A stretch of DNA of 64,000 nt from Cognataquiflexum rubidum (GTDB taxonomy: Bacteria; Bacteroidota; Bacteroidia; Cytophagales; Cyclobacteriaceae): positions 26,398 through 90,397 of the forward strand of contig NZ_JAKZAL010000021.1 of NCBI RefSeq assembly GCF_022538115.1, written 5' to 3'. The translations under genes were made by a program, and so were the position numbers. Shown here piece after piece: positions 8,870 to 18,199 of the stretch. The first letter of the stretch is position 1, and the number at the start of each line of letters is the position of its first letter. The notes below the pieces were generated by a model. That model was given only the letters and a program-made list of their open reading frames with translations, was not told the origin of the DNA and searched no databases.

Positions 8870-9373
8870 ATGAACAAGACCAAGACTTTGGTACTGAACC
8901 ACCGTCAGATCAGTCAGAAAATCACCCGCATGGCTTATGAGATCTATGAGCGCAATGCTTCCGAATCCAGTATTGTCTTTGCCGGGATTACAGGAATGGG
9001 CCATCAGTTGGCTGAATCCCTTGCCGGAGCACTGAAAGAAATATCTCCTTTGGAGGTGATTGTGCTTGAAATCATCCTGGACAAATCGGATGTAAACAGG
9101 GGTGATGTATTGCTATCTGAAAAAATAGTCCTGTCAAATAAATGTGTGGTGGTCGTGGATGATGTCCTCAACACCGGCAAAACATTGGTCTACGCCTTGT
9201 TGCCATTTCTCCAATCTTCGATCAAAAAAATAGAAGTCGCTGTCCTGGTTAACAGAAGCCATAAGCTGTTTCCCGTATCTCCGGATTACACGGGATTGGA
9301 ATTGGCGACCACACTCAGCGAGCATATTACCGTTGATTTATCTTCCGAAAACCACACTGTCCACCTTCATTGA
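8870..9373 (+). CDS. PyrR-like phosphoribosyltransferase family protein
   Basis: 167-aa type I phosphoribosyltransferase fold. The PRPP-binding motif VVVVDDVLNTGKT lies at about residues 94-106, and GITGMGHQLA near residue 43 corresponds to the pyrophosphate-binding loop. Closest in layout to PyrR/uracil phosphoribosyltransferase-like proteins, but without a neighbouring pyrimidine operon or attenuator the substrate and any RNA-binding role are uncertain. panB begins 6 bp after its stop, so they are probably one transcript. Confidence 0.8.
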   Translation: MNKTKTLVLNHRQISQKITRMAYEIYERNASESSIVFAGITGMGHQLAESLAGALKEISPLEVIVLEIILDKSDVNRGDVLLSEKIVLSNKCVVVVDDVLNTGKTLVYALLPFLQSSIKKIEVAVLVNRSHKLFPVSPDYTGLELATTLSEHITVDLSSENHTVHLH

Positions 9374-9379
9374 TCCTCC

Positions 9380-10201
9380 ATGTCTGTTCATAATTCCTCC
9401 AATATCAAAAGAATCACCACCCATATCCTTCAGGAAATGAAGGCCCGTGGAGAAAAAATATCCATGTTGACGGCCTATGATTTTTCGATGGCAGGTATCG
9501 TGGACGGCGCAGGGATAGACATCATATTGGTTGGTGACTCCGCATCCAATGTCATGGCCGGACATGAGACTACCCTTCCGATTACTTTGGATCAGATGAT
9601 CTATCATGCGACTTCTGTGGTGCGGGCAGTTTCCCGTGCATTTGTCGTGGTGGATATTCCTTTCGGGTCTTATCAGGGCAATAGCTCGGAAGCATTGAGA
9701 TCCGCCATCAGGATCATGAAGGAATCCGGGGCACACGCCATCAAAGTGGAGGGCGGGGCCGAAATCAAAGAATCTGTTGTCAGGATTCTCAGTGCCGGAG
9801 TTCCCGTCATGGGACATTTGGGATTGACTCCGCAGTCGATATACAAATTTGGGACATACACCGTCAGGGCCAAGGAAGAAGAGGAAGCAAATAAGTTGAT
9901 TGAGGATGCCAAGTTGCTGGAAGCCTGTGGCTGCTTTGCGATTGTTTTAGAAAAAATCCCCGCGTCTTTGGCCAAAATAGTTGCCGAAACGGTAAGCATT
10001 CCTGTCATTGGAATCGGTGCAGGACCGGATGTGGATGGACAGGTTTTGGTAGTCCATGACATGCTTGGCATCAATCAGGAATTCAAACCAAGATTTCTGA
10101 GACAATACGCCAACTTGCAGTCTATCATGACCAAGGCTGTACAAGATTATATCAGTGACGTAAAATCAAGAGATTTTCCCACGAAGGAAGAGAGTTATTG
10201 A
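9380..10201 (+). CDS. panB: 3-methyl-2-oxobutanoate hydroxymethyltransferase (ketopantoate hydroxymethyltransferase)
   Basis: First enzyme of pantothenate/CoA synthesis: transfers a hydroxymethyl group from 5,10-methylene-THF to alpha-ketoisovalerate. 273 aa, the usual length. Family signatures include [20 protein letters not shown], the Mg-binding VGDS (51-54), [21 protein letters not shown] and [12 protein letters not shown]. No panC or panD is adjacent. Confidence 0.97.
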   Translation: MSVHNSSNIKRITTHILQEMKARGEKISMLTAYDFSMAGIVDGAGIDIILVGDSASNVMAGHETTLPITLDQMIYHATSVVRAVSRAFVVVDIPFGSYQGNSSEALRSAIRIMKESGAHAIKVEGGAEIKESVVRILSAGVPVMGHLGLTPQSIYKFGTYTVRAKEEEEANKLIEDAKLLEACGCFAIVLEKIPASLAKIVAETVSIPVIGIGAGPDVDGQVLVVHDMLGINQEFKPRFLRQYANLQSIMTKAVQDYISDVKSRDFPTKEESY

Positions 10202-10336
10202 TCAGATAGATAATTTTTTCAATTCAGGCAGAATAAGTCTAGGAGCTGTTTTTTTACATTTTTATGGATATAATCCATTCAAATAGAATATTTTATTCTA
10301 TTTTCCATCTGTATATTGCTCTCAGTCAGATCATTC

Positions 10337-12238
10337 ATGAAATATTTACTATTCATTTTTCTTCTCATTTCTTTGTCAGGAAATGCCCAAGAGCTTGAAG
10401 TGCTTTTGGATAGTGGGGTAAATTCAAAGGGTAACCACCAAAAGTATTTTTTGAAAGCCAAAGAGAAAGTCAAAAACAGAAAAGACAATGTGCTTTATCT
10501 TTTTGCACTTCATCAGCATTACAGTAACCTGAGAGCACGTGATTCCATGCTTTTGGTAGAGAAGGAATTAATTCCGCTTTTAGACTCTTCCTCTGATAAA
10601 GTTAGAAAAGCTGAAGTGCTCAAAAGAATTGGCTACTACTATGAAACTACCGGATTGTATGATCAGGCGATCCAATATTTGCTTCGGTCCCTTGAAGAAA
10701 TTTTACCTACTAAGCGCCAAGATTTGATAAGCGACACCTATAGCGCACTGTCCCAAACCCACCGCATATTTCACGATTATGATAAGGCCATATTCTACGG
10801 AAAGAAAGCATTCGAGGCAGTGGAAAATGATAAAGATACCTTTCAAACTTTTAAAGCTAACGCCTTGAATATCATCGGGGCCGCCTTTAGTGAAATGAAC
10901 CTCCCTGACAGCACCCTGCATTATTTCAGAAAAGTAATGGACTTTGTGCCTCCGTTGGATTCGATGGATGTATCAGGTACAATTGTCAATATCGGATATG
11001 GCTATTTATTAAAAGGTGATATTGAAAAATCCAGGATCTATAACCGGGCTGGGATGAATCTGTATAAAAATACAAACAATGATTATGCGAAAGCAGCGGT
11101 TTTTATCAATTCAGGGATGACGGAAAATGCCGCAAAAAATTATAATGAGGCATTAATTTTATTGGACTCAGGAATAGTCTACACCCAAAAATCCCAATAT
11201 GCTGAAATGTACAAATGGATCTACGATGAGCAGGCCAAAATCCATAAAGCTACCGGAAATTATGCAGAGGCCATTACAAGCTTGGAAAATCTGATTACAA
11301 TCAAAGACTCCTTGTTTGCAGCAGATCGGGCCAAAGTCGCCAAAGACCTTGAGACCAAATTCCAAACGGCGCTCAAAGACCAACAAATCAAAGAAAGTGA
11401 GCTTGAATTGAAAGAAAAAGAACAGCGGCTTCAGCGGGTTTTCATTTTTGTCATTTTGCTTTTGATCATCATTGGTTTATTGGTGGCGGTGCATTTTCTC
11501 AATAAAAACAGGTTTCAGAAAAGACAGGAAATCCTTGAGAAAGAAAAGGAAATCAGTGTCAAAGAAGCTTACCTCCATGCTGCCTTGGAATCTCAGGAAA
11601 CGGAGAGAAAACGCTTTGCCCAAGACCTTCATGACGGATTTGGCCAATTGATCTCCGCACTTCAGCTCAGTATCCAGCAACTCAAGATGGAAAAAGAACC
11701 CAATGGAAAAGTAAATCCGGAGGAACGGACAGAAACAATATTGAAGGAAATGCATACCGAGATCCGGAATATTTCCTTTAACCTGATGCCTGCGACCCTG
11801 ATCCAATCCGGATTGAAAGAAGCGGTAATGGAATTTTCGGGAAGGATCAATGCAAGCGGTTTTATCCAGATAGATGTCGACACGCATGGGATGGAACAAA
11901 GACTCACAGAAACCCAGGAAATTTCTCTGTATCGGGTAATCCAGGAATGGGTCAATAATGTGGTCAAATATGCTGAGGCGACCTCCATTATTATCCAAAT
12001 GGTCAGACATGAAGATGAGGTAAGCATTGTCATCGAAGATGATGGAATGGGTTTCGACGCGTCCATCTTGGATAACGGAAAAGGAAACGGTTGGAGAAAT
12101 ATCCAATCCCGATTGCAGCGTATCAATGCATCATGGGAACTTGACACACTTCCGGACCGTCAGGGAAGCACTTTTATACTTTCTTTGCCATTACCGATTT
12201 TTCCTGAAATGATTTTGGAAGAAAAAGAACTTCCCTAG
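10337..12238 (+). CDS. TPR sensor histidine kinase (HisKA_3/NarL-type), orphan
   Basis: 633 aa from the ATG at 10337 (MKYLLFIFLLISLSGNAQ, a signal peptide); an upstream TTG is less likely. A periplasmic region with tetratricopeptide repeats (about residues 30-330, for example IGYYYETTGLYDQAIQYLLRS) is followed by a membrane helix near 367-390, a coiled segment, and a HisKA_3 dimerisation domain with the phosphoacceptor in RFAQDLHDGFGQ (H432). The HATPase domain shows the N box QEWVNNVVKYAEA and G1 box DDGMGFD. No response regulator is adjacent; the next gene is convergent with 2 bp between stops. The likely partner is a LuxR-type regulator elsewhere. Confidence 0.9.
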   Translation: MKYLLFIFLLISLSGNAQELEVLLDSGVNSKGNHQKYFLKAKEKVKNRKDNVLYLFALHQHYSNLRARDSMLLVEKELIPLLDSSSDKVRKAEVLKRIGYYYETTGLYDQAIQYLLRSLEEILPTKRQDLISDTYSALSQTHRIFHDYDKAIFYGKKAFEAVENDKDTFQTFKANALNIIGAAFSEMNLPDSTLHYFRKVMDFVPPLDSMDVSGTIVNIGYGYLLKGDIEKSRIYNRAGMNLYKNTNNDYAKAAVFINSGMTENAAKNYNEALILLDSGIVYTQKSQYAEMYKWIYDEQAKIHKATGNYAEAITSLENLITIKDSLFAADRAKVAKDLETKFQTALKDQQIKESELELKEKEQRLQRVFIFVILLLIIIGLLVAVHFLNKNRFQKRQEILEKEKEISVKEAYLHAALESQETERKRFAQDLHDGFGQLISALQLSIQQLKMEKEPNGKVNPEERTETILKEMHTEIRNISFNLMPATLIQSGLKEAVMEFSGRINASGFIQIDVDTHGMEQRLTETQEISLYRVIQEWVNNVVKYAEATSIIIQMVRHEDEVSIVIEDDGMGFDASILDNGKGNGWRNIQSRLQRINASWELDTLPDRQGSTFILSLPLPIFPEMILEEKELP

Positions 12239-12240
12239 TA

Positions 12241-14352
12241 TCATATCACCACAATTTTCCTGCTAATGCTCAGGCCTTCGGAATTGGTAAATTGGAAAAT
12301 GTACAAACCTGGCGCGGCAGAATGCAATTGGATTTCAAGTTCAACATTTGCGGGGATTAAGATACCCTCTGCCATGATTTGTCCCAAACTGTTGACAATT
12401 CTTCCGGTACCGGATTGGGATACCAAAACCTTAAAAAATCCATTGTTGGGATTTGGGTAGATTTTGGCCAAAAATTCCCCGTCTCCCGGCAAGGTGCCTT
12501 CACCCTGAAATTCCAGATACTCCAATCCTCCGGCGGTATTGCCCAACAATAAATCCCTTTCTTCCGAAAAGGGTTTTGGTAATGAGGTGATCCAGGTGTT
12601 TCTTCCAAATTTGGTTTGTGAAGTCTGGTTTTCAGACAGCATTACCTGGACAGTTTCCCTTTCGCTTTGGTTCATAAAATCCGAGATGTAAAATAAAATT
12701 CCCCTTTGGTCTATGGCAAACAGAGAAGGTTTTATTCCTTCAATCACATGGACATTGAGATTTCTGGAACCGGGATTATCAGAAAAACCCAAAAAATTAC
12801 CCTCAACAAGAGTAAGAACAGGAGATGCAGAGAAATCAACAGAATAAAGCAGCAATTCTCCTGTTTGCCGGGCCAAGAGCAGGTAATCCTTCCCCTCAAA
12901 GACAAACAATTCCAAATGGTCTAGAGAACGAAGTACAGTTCCGGGAATCAAAACCTCCAGCATCTGACTGAAATCCAGATTTCTTCCAAAAAAGATCCTA
13001 CGTTGCAAAGCATTGTTGACCGTATCCACCCCGCTGATCCAAAAGGTTTGTTGGTTTGCTGCATTGAGATATTCAAAATATTGGGGGTCGGTAAAGTCCA
13101 ATGCTGAAAGATCCAAGTAATCACTTTCCACCAATTCCCATTCCTCACCGTTGATGACATAGCGGTAAGCCATTCCCAAAACTTTGCCATCTGAAAGTGA
13201 GTTGGCTGTGACTACCAATTCCCCCGAGGTGGTCAGCCCTTTGAAAAAAGGCCTGGAGTTTTCTCCCAAATCCAACATATCTGACTGCAAAAAAGGTCTT
13301 TTGGTAGGCAATCCGGAGCTTCCTTTAGATATTTCAAATACATTCTCGGTAAAATCGGATTTGAATACTCCCGATGAAGCTGAGGAATTGCTACTCACAA
13401 TCAGGCTATTTTGCCAAAGGTAAGCAGCATGGTAGATGGGAAAATCCGGCAAAGTCCCAAAACCAGGAACATCCTGCGAAAAAGCATCAAACAATGGCTG
13501 CCGGTCTGTTCCTTTGTTTGGCAAAAAATAAAGCGTATTGCATTCATCCCTTCCCAAAAGCAAATCCCTCACCCCATCATTATCAAAGTCTGAATACAAC
13601 ATAGAATGTCCGCCGGTATGCAGGATCCGGTTTTCGGGTCCGGCATCTGCCAACCTCCCCATCGGCAGTCCTTCGCAGGTAATTCCAAAGCTGAAAGTTC
13701 CGCATCCGCAAAATTCGAACCTTCCCCACCAAGGTTCGGGAAAAGCAAAACGATCGATGTCTGCAGTTCCCTTTCTTTCCACACTTGTATTGAGATAAAA
13801 GTCTATATAGTCTCCCAAATTAAATGAGGCAATATCCAGATCCCCGTCGCCGTCAATATCAAGGACCATGGGGATGTCGAGGTTATTGGCGGTGAGGTTG
13901 GAGCCGTTTTCCAGTCGGAGAAAATTTTGGGCGACTTCCCACTTAGGAAATAAATCTCCCGAATTACTAACATTTTTATAAGCCTTGATCCCAAAAGGGG
14001 AACTTGTAAATAAATCCTTTTTGCCATCCAGATTAAAATCTGCCAAAATCAAAAACCCGTTGATGTCATTGGGGAAAAAATAGCTCATTTCGGGAAGGTA
14101 CTTGAACTCCCCGCCGATTTCTTCAAAAACCAAAACCCTTCTTGCATTGATATCCCATACGACCCATTCTTCCTCTCCGTCTGCGTTGACATCCATTCTC
14201 TGATATTGGGAAGCATTAATGCCGACAGCAAAAGGAAGCGGTATTTCATTTCCATCATGGATGATTTTTTTGCTTTGGTCAAAAGAAAAAGTCTGTTGCG
14301 CCACTACCGAGGTGCAGGTCGAAAAAAACAAAATCAGGATCAAATATCTCAT
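12241..14352 (-). CDS. Secreted FG-GAP/VCBS-repeat protein with T9SS C-terminal sorting domain
   Basis: 703 aa starting at the ATG at 14352 (signal peptide MRYLILILFFSTCTSVVAQ). Several calcium-binding-loop-like repeats are visible (DFNLDGKKDL, DIDGDGDLDIAS, DFDNDGVRDLLL), typical of FG-GAP/VCBS propellers. The C-terminus, from FLAKIYPNPNNGFFKV to SRKIVVI, is a type A sorting domain that directs export by the type IX system and anchoring or release at the cell surface. Ligand unknown. Its presence implies T9SS machinery elsewhere in the genome. Confidence 0.9.
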   Translation of the reverse strand: MRYLILILFFSTCTSVVAQQTFSFDQSKKIIHDGNEIPLPFAVGINASQYQRMDVNADGEEEWVVWDINARRVLVFEEIGGEFKYLPEMSYFFPNDINGFLILADFNLDGKKDLFTSSPFGIKAYKNVSNSGDLFPKWEVAQNFLRLENGSNLTANNLDIPMVLDIDGDGDLDIASFNLGDYIDFYLNTSVERKGTADIDRFAFPEPWWGRFEFCGCGTFSFGITCEGLPMGRLADAGPENRILHTGGHSMLYSDFDNDGVRDLLLGRDECNTLYFLPNKGTDRQPLFDAFSQDVPGFGTLPDFPIYHAAYLWQNSLIVSSNSSASSGVFKSDFTENVFEISKGSSGLPTKRPFLQSDMLDLGENSRPFFKGLTTSGELVVTANSLSDGKVLGMAYRYVINGEEWELVESDYLDLSALDFTDPQYFEYLNAANQQTFWISGVDTVNNALQRRIFFGRNLDFSQMLEVLIPGTVLRSLDHLELFVFEGKDYLLLARQTGELLLYSVDFSASPVLTLVEGNFLGFSDNPGSRNLNVHVIEGIKPSLFAIDQRGILFYISDFMNQSERETVQVMLSENQTSQTKFGRNTWITSLPKPFSEERDLLLGNTAGGLEYLEFQGEGTLPGDGEFLAKIYPNPNNGFFKVLVSQSGTGRIVNSLGQIMAEGILIPANVELEIQLHSAAPGLYIFQFTNSEGLSISRKIVVI

Positions 14353-14835
14353 CAAATCGGAAACGTATAAGCCCTAAAATTAAACGAATGAATTTGATAT
14401 AAGATGTTTGGGATTCCTTTAATTTGATATTGCGAGATTAAACGTGATAGGAATGAATTGCCGATTGGTGTCTCGTCATCTTGAATCCGAGGTACGATCC
14501 CGACAGCTGTACGGGAGAAAGATCTATTATATTGAATTTTGAGATCCTTCACCTCTGCAAGCTACGGTTCAGGATGACGATTTTGTCGGAGCCGTCACTC
14601 TGAGTGAAGCGAAGAGTCTCACCGAGAATTAATGAGATCCTTCAGTCGTCCCTCCTTCAGGATGACGCATCATCAATCGTCATCTCCTTGCTATAAATGC
14701 CAATTTTAACGACTCAGGATGAAGAATACCCCAAAGATGCTGCTATGGTCTATGGACTATGGACTTTTTAACTTAAAACCACTTTACTGGCAACATTCCC
14801 GATAATCATATAATTTTAGCCATACAAAAATAGAT
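14353..14835. repeat. Intergenic region carrying dispersed repeat sequence
   Basis: No gene is supported. The segment at about 14470-14690 carries inverted copies of CGTCATCTTGAATC (14473-14486) and TTCAGGATGACG (14569-14580, repeated at 14653-14664), a CTCTGAGTGAAGCGAAGAGTC stretch, and the palindrome TCCCGACAGCTGTACGGGA (14498-14516), a variant of the TCCCGAT..ATCGGGA palindrome also found at 56648-56665. These strings resemble dispersed intergenic repeats common in Bacteroidota genomes (general knowledge; copy number here not countable). Confidence 0.55.
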
Positions 14836-16134
14836 ATGAGCATCGAATCCCTTTATACCCATTTTCTACAATCCACAGGTGTAAGCACAGACACAAGAAA
14901 GATCGGCCAAGGCAATATCTTTTTTGCACTGAAAGGTCCAAACTTCAATGCCAACGACTTTGCTCCAAAGGCTTTGGAAGCCGGCGCAAGCTTGGTGGTA
15001 GTCGATGAGCAAAGGGTAATTCCGGATGGAGATCCAAGGTACTTTTTGGTGGAGGATGTATTGTTGGCTTTGCAAAAACTGGCCAACCACCACCGGCATC
15101 AACTTCCTATTCCGATCATCGGACTGACAGGAAGCAATGGAAAGACCACTTCCAAAGAACTCCTGCATGCCGTCCTGAAGCAAAAATTCAAAACTTCTGC
15201 CACTGTCGGCAATCTCAATAACCACATAGGCGTACCCCTGACTTTGCTTGCCATCACCCCCGATACCGAAATCGCGATCGTAGAAATGGGCGCCAACAAG
15301 CAGGGCGACATCAAGGAACTTTGCGATATCGCCGAACCGACCCATGGGTTTATCACCAACATCGGCAAAGCGCATCTCGAGGGAATGGGCGGTCCGGAAG
15401 GCGTGCTCAAAACCAAAACCGAACTTTTTCAACACCTGAGAGAAAACAAAGGAACCGTTTTCATCAACAGCCAAGACCCGATCCTTTCCAACATGGCCAA
15501 GCGGTTTGAGAATCCTGTTCTCTACCCTGCCAAAGGAGATTTTTGTGAAGTGACTTTCGAAGGCGCAGATCCTTTTGTGAAATTCCGGGTGGAAGGAGAA
15601 GAAAAAATCCACCTTTCGGCACTGATCGGAGCATATAATTTTGGAAATATCGCCACCGCACTGACAGTAGGAAAGTTCTTTGGCGTGCCGATGGACCAAG
15701 CCGTTGCGGGCATTGTCTCCTATCAGCCTTCCAACATGCGCTCCCAACTGATCGAAAAAAGAAGCAACCTCATTATCCTAGATGCCTACAATGCCAATCC
15801 CTCCAGCATGGAGGTAGCGATTAAGACTTTTGGCGAAATGAGCGGCAAAAAGCATAAAATGATCATCCTAGGCGATATGTATGAGTTGGGTGAACATACC
15901 GAACCGGAACACCAAAAACTCGGGGAATGGGTCAGCCAATACAAGTTTGACAAGATCTGCTTTACCGGCAAGCATGTGCAGGCGGCACTTTCCAAGGCTC
16001 CGATTTCTGCCCTGTATTTTCCCGATCCATTTTCCTTCAGAAACTGGCTGCAGGATTCCCAACTCGAAGATTACCTGATCCTGATCAAAGGAAGCAGGGG
16101 AATGAAGTTGGAAGGATTGGTGGATTTTATTTGA
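14836..16134 (+). CDS. murF: UDP-N-acetylmuramoyl-tripeptide--D-alanyl-D-alanine ligase
   Basis: Cytoplasmic Mur ligase adding D-Ala-D-Ala to the UDP-MurNAc tripeptide. 432 aa. The ATP-binding loop GLTGSNGKTT is at 96-105; IVEMGANKQGDI and DAYNANPSSM are conserved central and C-terminal Mur-ligase motifs. The extreme C-terminus MKLEGLVDFI (16102-16134) is notable because degenerate copies recur at 17380-17412 and 19009-19041 downstream, delimiting inserted genes. It stands apart from the usual mur/fts cluster, as is common in this phylum. Confidence 0.96.
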   Translation: MSIESLYTHFLQSTGVSTDTRKIGQGNIFFALKGPNFNANDFAPKALEAGASLVVVDEQRVIPDGDPRYFLVEDVLLALQKLANHHRHQLPIPIIGLTGSNGKTTSKELLHAVLKQKFKTSATVGNLNNHIGVPLTLLAITPDTEIAIVEMGANKQGDIKELCDIAEPTHGFITNIGKAHLEGMGGPEGVLKTKTELFQHLRENKGTVFINSQDPILSNMAKRFENPVLYPAKGDFCEVTFEGADPFVKFRVEGEEKIHLSALIGAYNFGNIATALTVGKFFGVPMDQAVAGIVSYQPSNMRSQLIEKRSNLIILDAYNANPSSMEVAIKTFGEMSGKKHKMIILGDMYELGEHTEPEHQKLGEWVSQYKFDKICFTGKHVQAALSKAPISALYFPDPFSFRNWLQDSQLEDYLILIKGSRGMKLEGLVDFI

Positions 16135-16270
16135 GAGAACCTAGTTAAGTCCCGATTGGAAGATCCTTAATTGAATAACCAAAGGTATTTTAACCCTTCG
16201 GTTTGGGCGGTGGATGTAAGCTTTTGGTAAATATGTAAGTAAGTTATGCAGCAACTTAAAAAACGACACA

Positions 16271-17311
16271 TTGAATCATAAACTGATATACTACCTTTTT
16301 ACTTTTTTGTCCACTTTTTTCATTTCTTGCGGGACAGAGAAAAACAAAGCTATAGAAACTGAAACTGATGACGGTTTACCCCCAAATACCATTCAACTTA
16401 GAGAAACCGTCAATGAAGAAGATTTGGCTGTAAATGAATACTTAACCGAACGACTCAAACCGATCAGGGAAAATTTTAAGCGAATTAATTCAATTACGAA
16501 TTGGACGTCAATTGACACGCAAGAACTTTGGGATTCGACAGAAGGCGGAGAAGCTAAGTATTATTACCAAAGCGGACAATTGGAGAAGATTATAACACGA
16601 CACTTTGGAGAGACCTTCCAACAGTTGACGGAATATTATTTAATGAACGGACAACTTTCATTCGTTTTTGAAAAGTCATATAGATACAACAGACCTATTT
16701 ATTACGACACGATAGTAATGAAAGAAAATAATGACACAGAAGCATTCGGCTTTGACAAATCAGAAATAATTGAAGACAGAAGTTATTTTGAAAACAGCAA
16801 GCTTGTGCACAAAATAGAAGATGGAAATAATGGAGCACCTTATGCAGCTGACTATCTGATTGAAGAAGACAAAAGAATGATAGGCGATTTTAATAATTTA
16901 ATCAAACATATTCTTTCCGACTTCTCAAGCGAATTTAGAGATTTGACTATTGTAAACTTATCCGACCCAATTTTTGCGGACTTTAATGGAGATGGCTATA
17001 AGGATAAGGCAACATTCAAAAAAGACAATAAAACATCGGGTATCATCATTGAACACGGAAAAACTAATGAAGTAATAAAAATTGGTTTTGGTGAAAAATT
17101 CGCTCACCTGACAGAATTTAATTGGGTTGACTTTTGGGGTCTTGTAAAGGACTTAGAAACTTATGAAATTGTAATTGAAGACAGTGAAATTATAGGAGGC
17201 AAAAAAGTAATGCTTGAAAATCCCTCAATTTTAATAAGAAAAGAAGAAGCAGGTGGCGGATTGATTACTTTCAAAAACGGTAAATATCAATGGATACATC
17301 AAGCGGACTAA
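16271..17311 (+). CDS. Putative lipoprotein of unknown function
   Basis: 346-aa protein with a lipoprotein signal (IYYLFTFLSTFFISCG, lipid-modified Cys about residue 20). The frame opens at a TTG (16271); no ATG exists at a sensible place. The body is acidic, and the C-terminal half contains FADFNGDGYKDKATF, a VCBS/FG-GAP-like calcium loop. I do not recognise a family. It is the first gene of the accessory array behind murF, is more AT-rich than murF, and is followed 68 bp later by a murF-tail remnant. Confidence 0.7.
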   Translation: MNHKLIYYLFTFLSTFFISCGTEKNKAIETETDDGLPPNTIQLRETVNEEDLAVNEYLTERLKPIRENFKRINSITNWTSIDTQELWDSTEGGEAKYYYQSGQLEKIITRHFGETFQQLTEYYLMNGQLSFVFEKSYRYNRPIYYDTIVMKENNDTEAFGFDKSEIIEDRSYFENSKLVHKIEDGNNGAPYAADYLIEEDKRMIGDFNNLIKHILSDFSSEFRDLTIVNLSDPIFADFNGDGYKDKATFKKDNKTSGIIIEHGKTNEVIKIGFGEKFAHLTEFNWVDFWGLVKDLETYEIVIEDSEIIGGKKVMLENPSILIRKEEAGGGLITFKNGKYQWIHQAD

Positions 17312-17379
17312 AAAGCCGACCGCATAACATCACCTTGAATCAAGCGGGCGGAACCGTGGGACTCTGGGAAAGCCGAGTA

Positions 17380-17412
17380 ATGAAGTGGGAAGGATTGGTG
17401 GATTGTATATGA
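17380..17412 (+). repeat. Degenerate copy 2 of the murF 3' end
   Basis: Translates as MKWEGLVDCI followed by a stop, against MKLEGLVDFI-stop at the true murF terminus (16102-16134). The nucleotide match extends slightly upstream (GGAAAGCCGAGTA against GGAAGCAGGGGA). It lies between the lipoprotein gene and the acetyltransferase gene. Confidence 0.75.
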
Positions 17413-17443
17413 GGATTGGAAAAAATAACTGAAAAAGAGCCAA

Positions 17444-17935
17444 ATGATCATCATAGAGAGGTTTCAATCGAATGACCAAAATGAGGTTAAAGATTTTGTT
17501 CTGAACATTCAGAATAACGAGTTCCTTTTAGGTTTTTCAGAAATGGATCAACCGGACCTTATTGATATCGCACATTTCTATCGTGACGGTGGTTTTTGGA
17601 CAGCTAAAAGCCAAAACGAAATTGTGGGAACGATAGGACTTCAAAAAATAGATGCCCAAAATGCAGTGTTGAGAAAAATGTTTGTTAAGAAAGAGTTGAG
17701 GGGGAGAGAATTAAGTATTGCCCAAAAACTTTTCGACACATTATATGAAGATGCAAAAATGAAGGGTTTTCAAACCATTTGGCTTGATACGCCTGCAGTG
17801 GCAACTGCCTCCCATCAATTTTACGAGCGAAACGGGTTTGTCCCATCAGACAAACAAAACTTACCCAATGGGTATGTTTTTCCTGATAAAAATTCTAAGA
17901 TTTATAAATTAACAAAGGTTTCTGAACCAATGTGA
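17444..17935 (+). CDS. GNAT family N-acetyltransferase
   Basis: 163-aa acetyltransferase of the GNAT fold; substrate unknown. The acetyl-CoA-binding region is LRKMFVKKELRGRELSIAQKLFDTL (about residues 84-108), where the usual Q/R-x-x-G-x-G/A is changed to RGRELS, and the C-terminal HQFYERNGFVP motif (about 126-136) is typical. The last residues SEPM appear to derive from fusion to a decayed antitoxin copy that begins at 17921; a remnant copy of the GNAT end at 18930-18980 suggests the ancestral C-terminus was KIYRLTL. Confidence 0.85.
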   Translation: MIIIERFQSNDQNEVKDFVLNIQNNEFLLGFSEMDQPDLIDIAHFYRDGGFWTAKSQNEIVGTIGLQKIDAQNAVLRKMFVKKELRGRELSIAQKLFDTLYEDAKMKGFQTIWLDTPAVATASHQFYERNGFVPSDKQNLPNGYVFPDKNSKIYKLTKVSEPM

Positions 17936-18108
17936 AAAGAGGAATTAAACCTAAGGATTGACCAATCCGAATCTGATTTCAAGAATAAACGGTTTAAAAG
18001 CAGTTCCGAACTTTTATCTAAATTCCAATAATGGAGTTAAAGATTATTTGGTCAGAGTTTGCCGAATCAGTAAATGACGAAGCTTTATATCTTCTAAATG
18101 CCCTATAA
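17921..18108 (+). pseudogene. Decayed copy of the downstream antitoxin-toxin pair
   Basis: Aligns with 20194-20380. The 3' half of the antitoxin is preserved (EELNLRIDQSESDF, then RFKSSSELLSKFQ-stop), and the toxin begins with the same overlapping TAATGG start and MELKIIWSEFAES, then diverges and stops after 26 codons (18031-18108). The antitoxin 5' half is missing; its remaining sequence is joined to the end of the acetyltransferase gene. Not expected to give functional products. Confidence 0.85.
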
Positions 18109-18187
18109 GAAAGAAGATTACCAAAAAAATCACCCTATCAAAGAACAGTTAGTTTTTGAATAGTTTTTATTTTGATAACTTTTGAGT

Positions 18188-18195
18188 TAACTTTG
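18188..18195 (+). promoter_or_regulatory. Candidate -7 box (TAACTTTG) of the higBA-like operon
   Basis: Exact TAnnTTTG match ending 5 nt before the ATG at 18200. As with waaA this would place the transcription start in or next to the start codon. A TTTG lies 13 bp upstream (18171-18174), shorter than the usual spacer. Confidence 0.35.
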
Positions 18196-18199
18196 AAGC

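Noticed and set aside
11477..12106. 209-codon minus-strand frame inside the histidine kinase
   Set aside because: Antisense to conserved kinase boxes; the sense frame explains the conservation.
14866..15747. 293-codon minus-strand frame inside murF
   Set aside because: Long but entirely antisense to a housekeeping ligase; typical codon-bias shadow.
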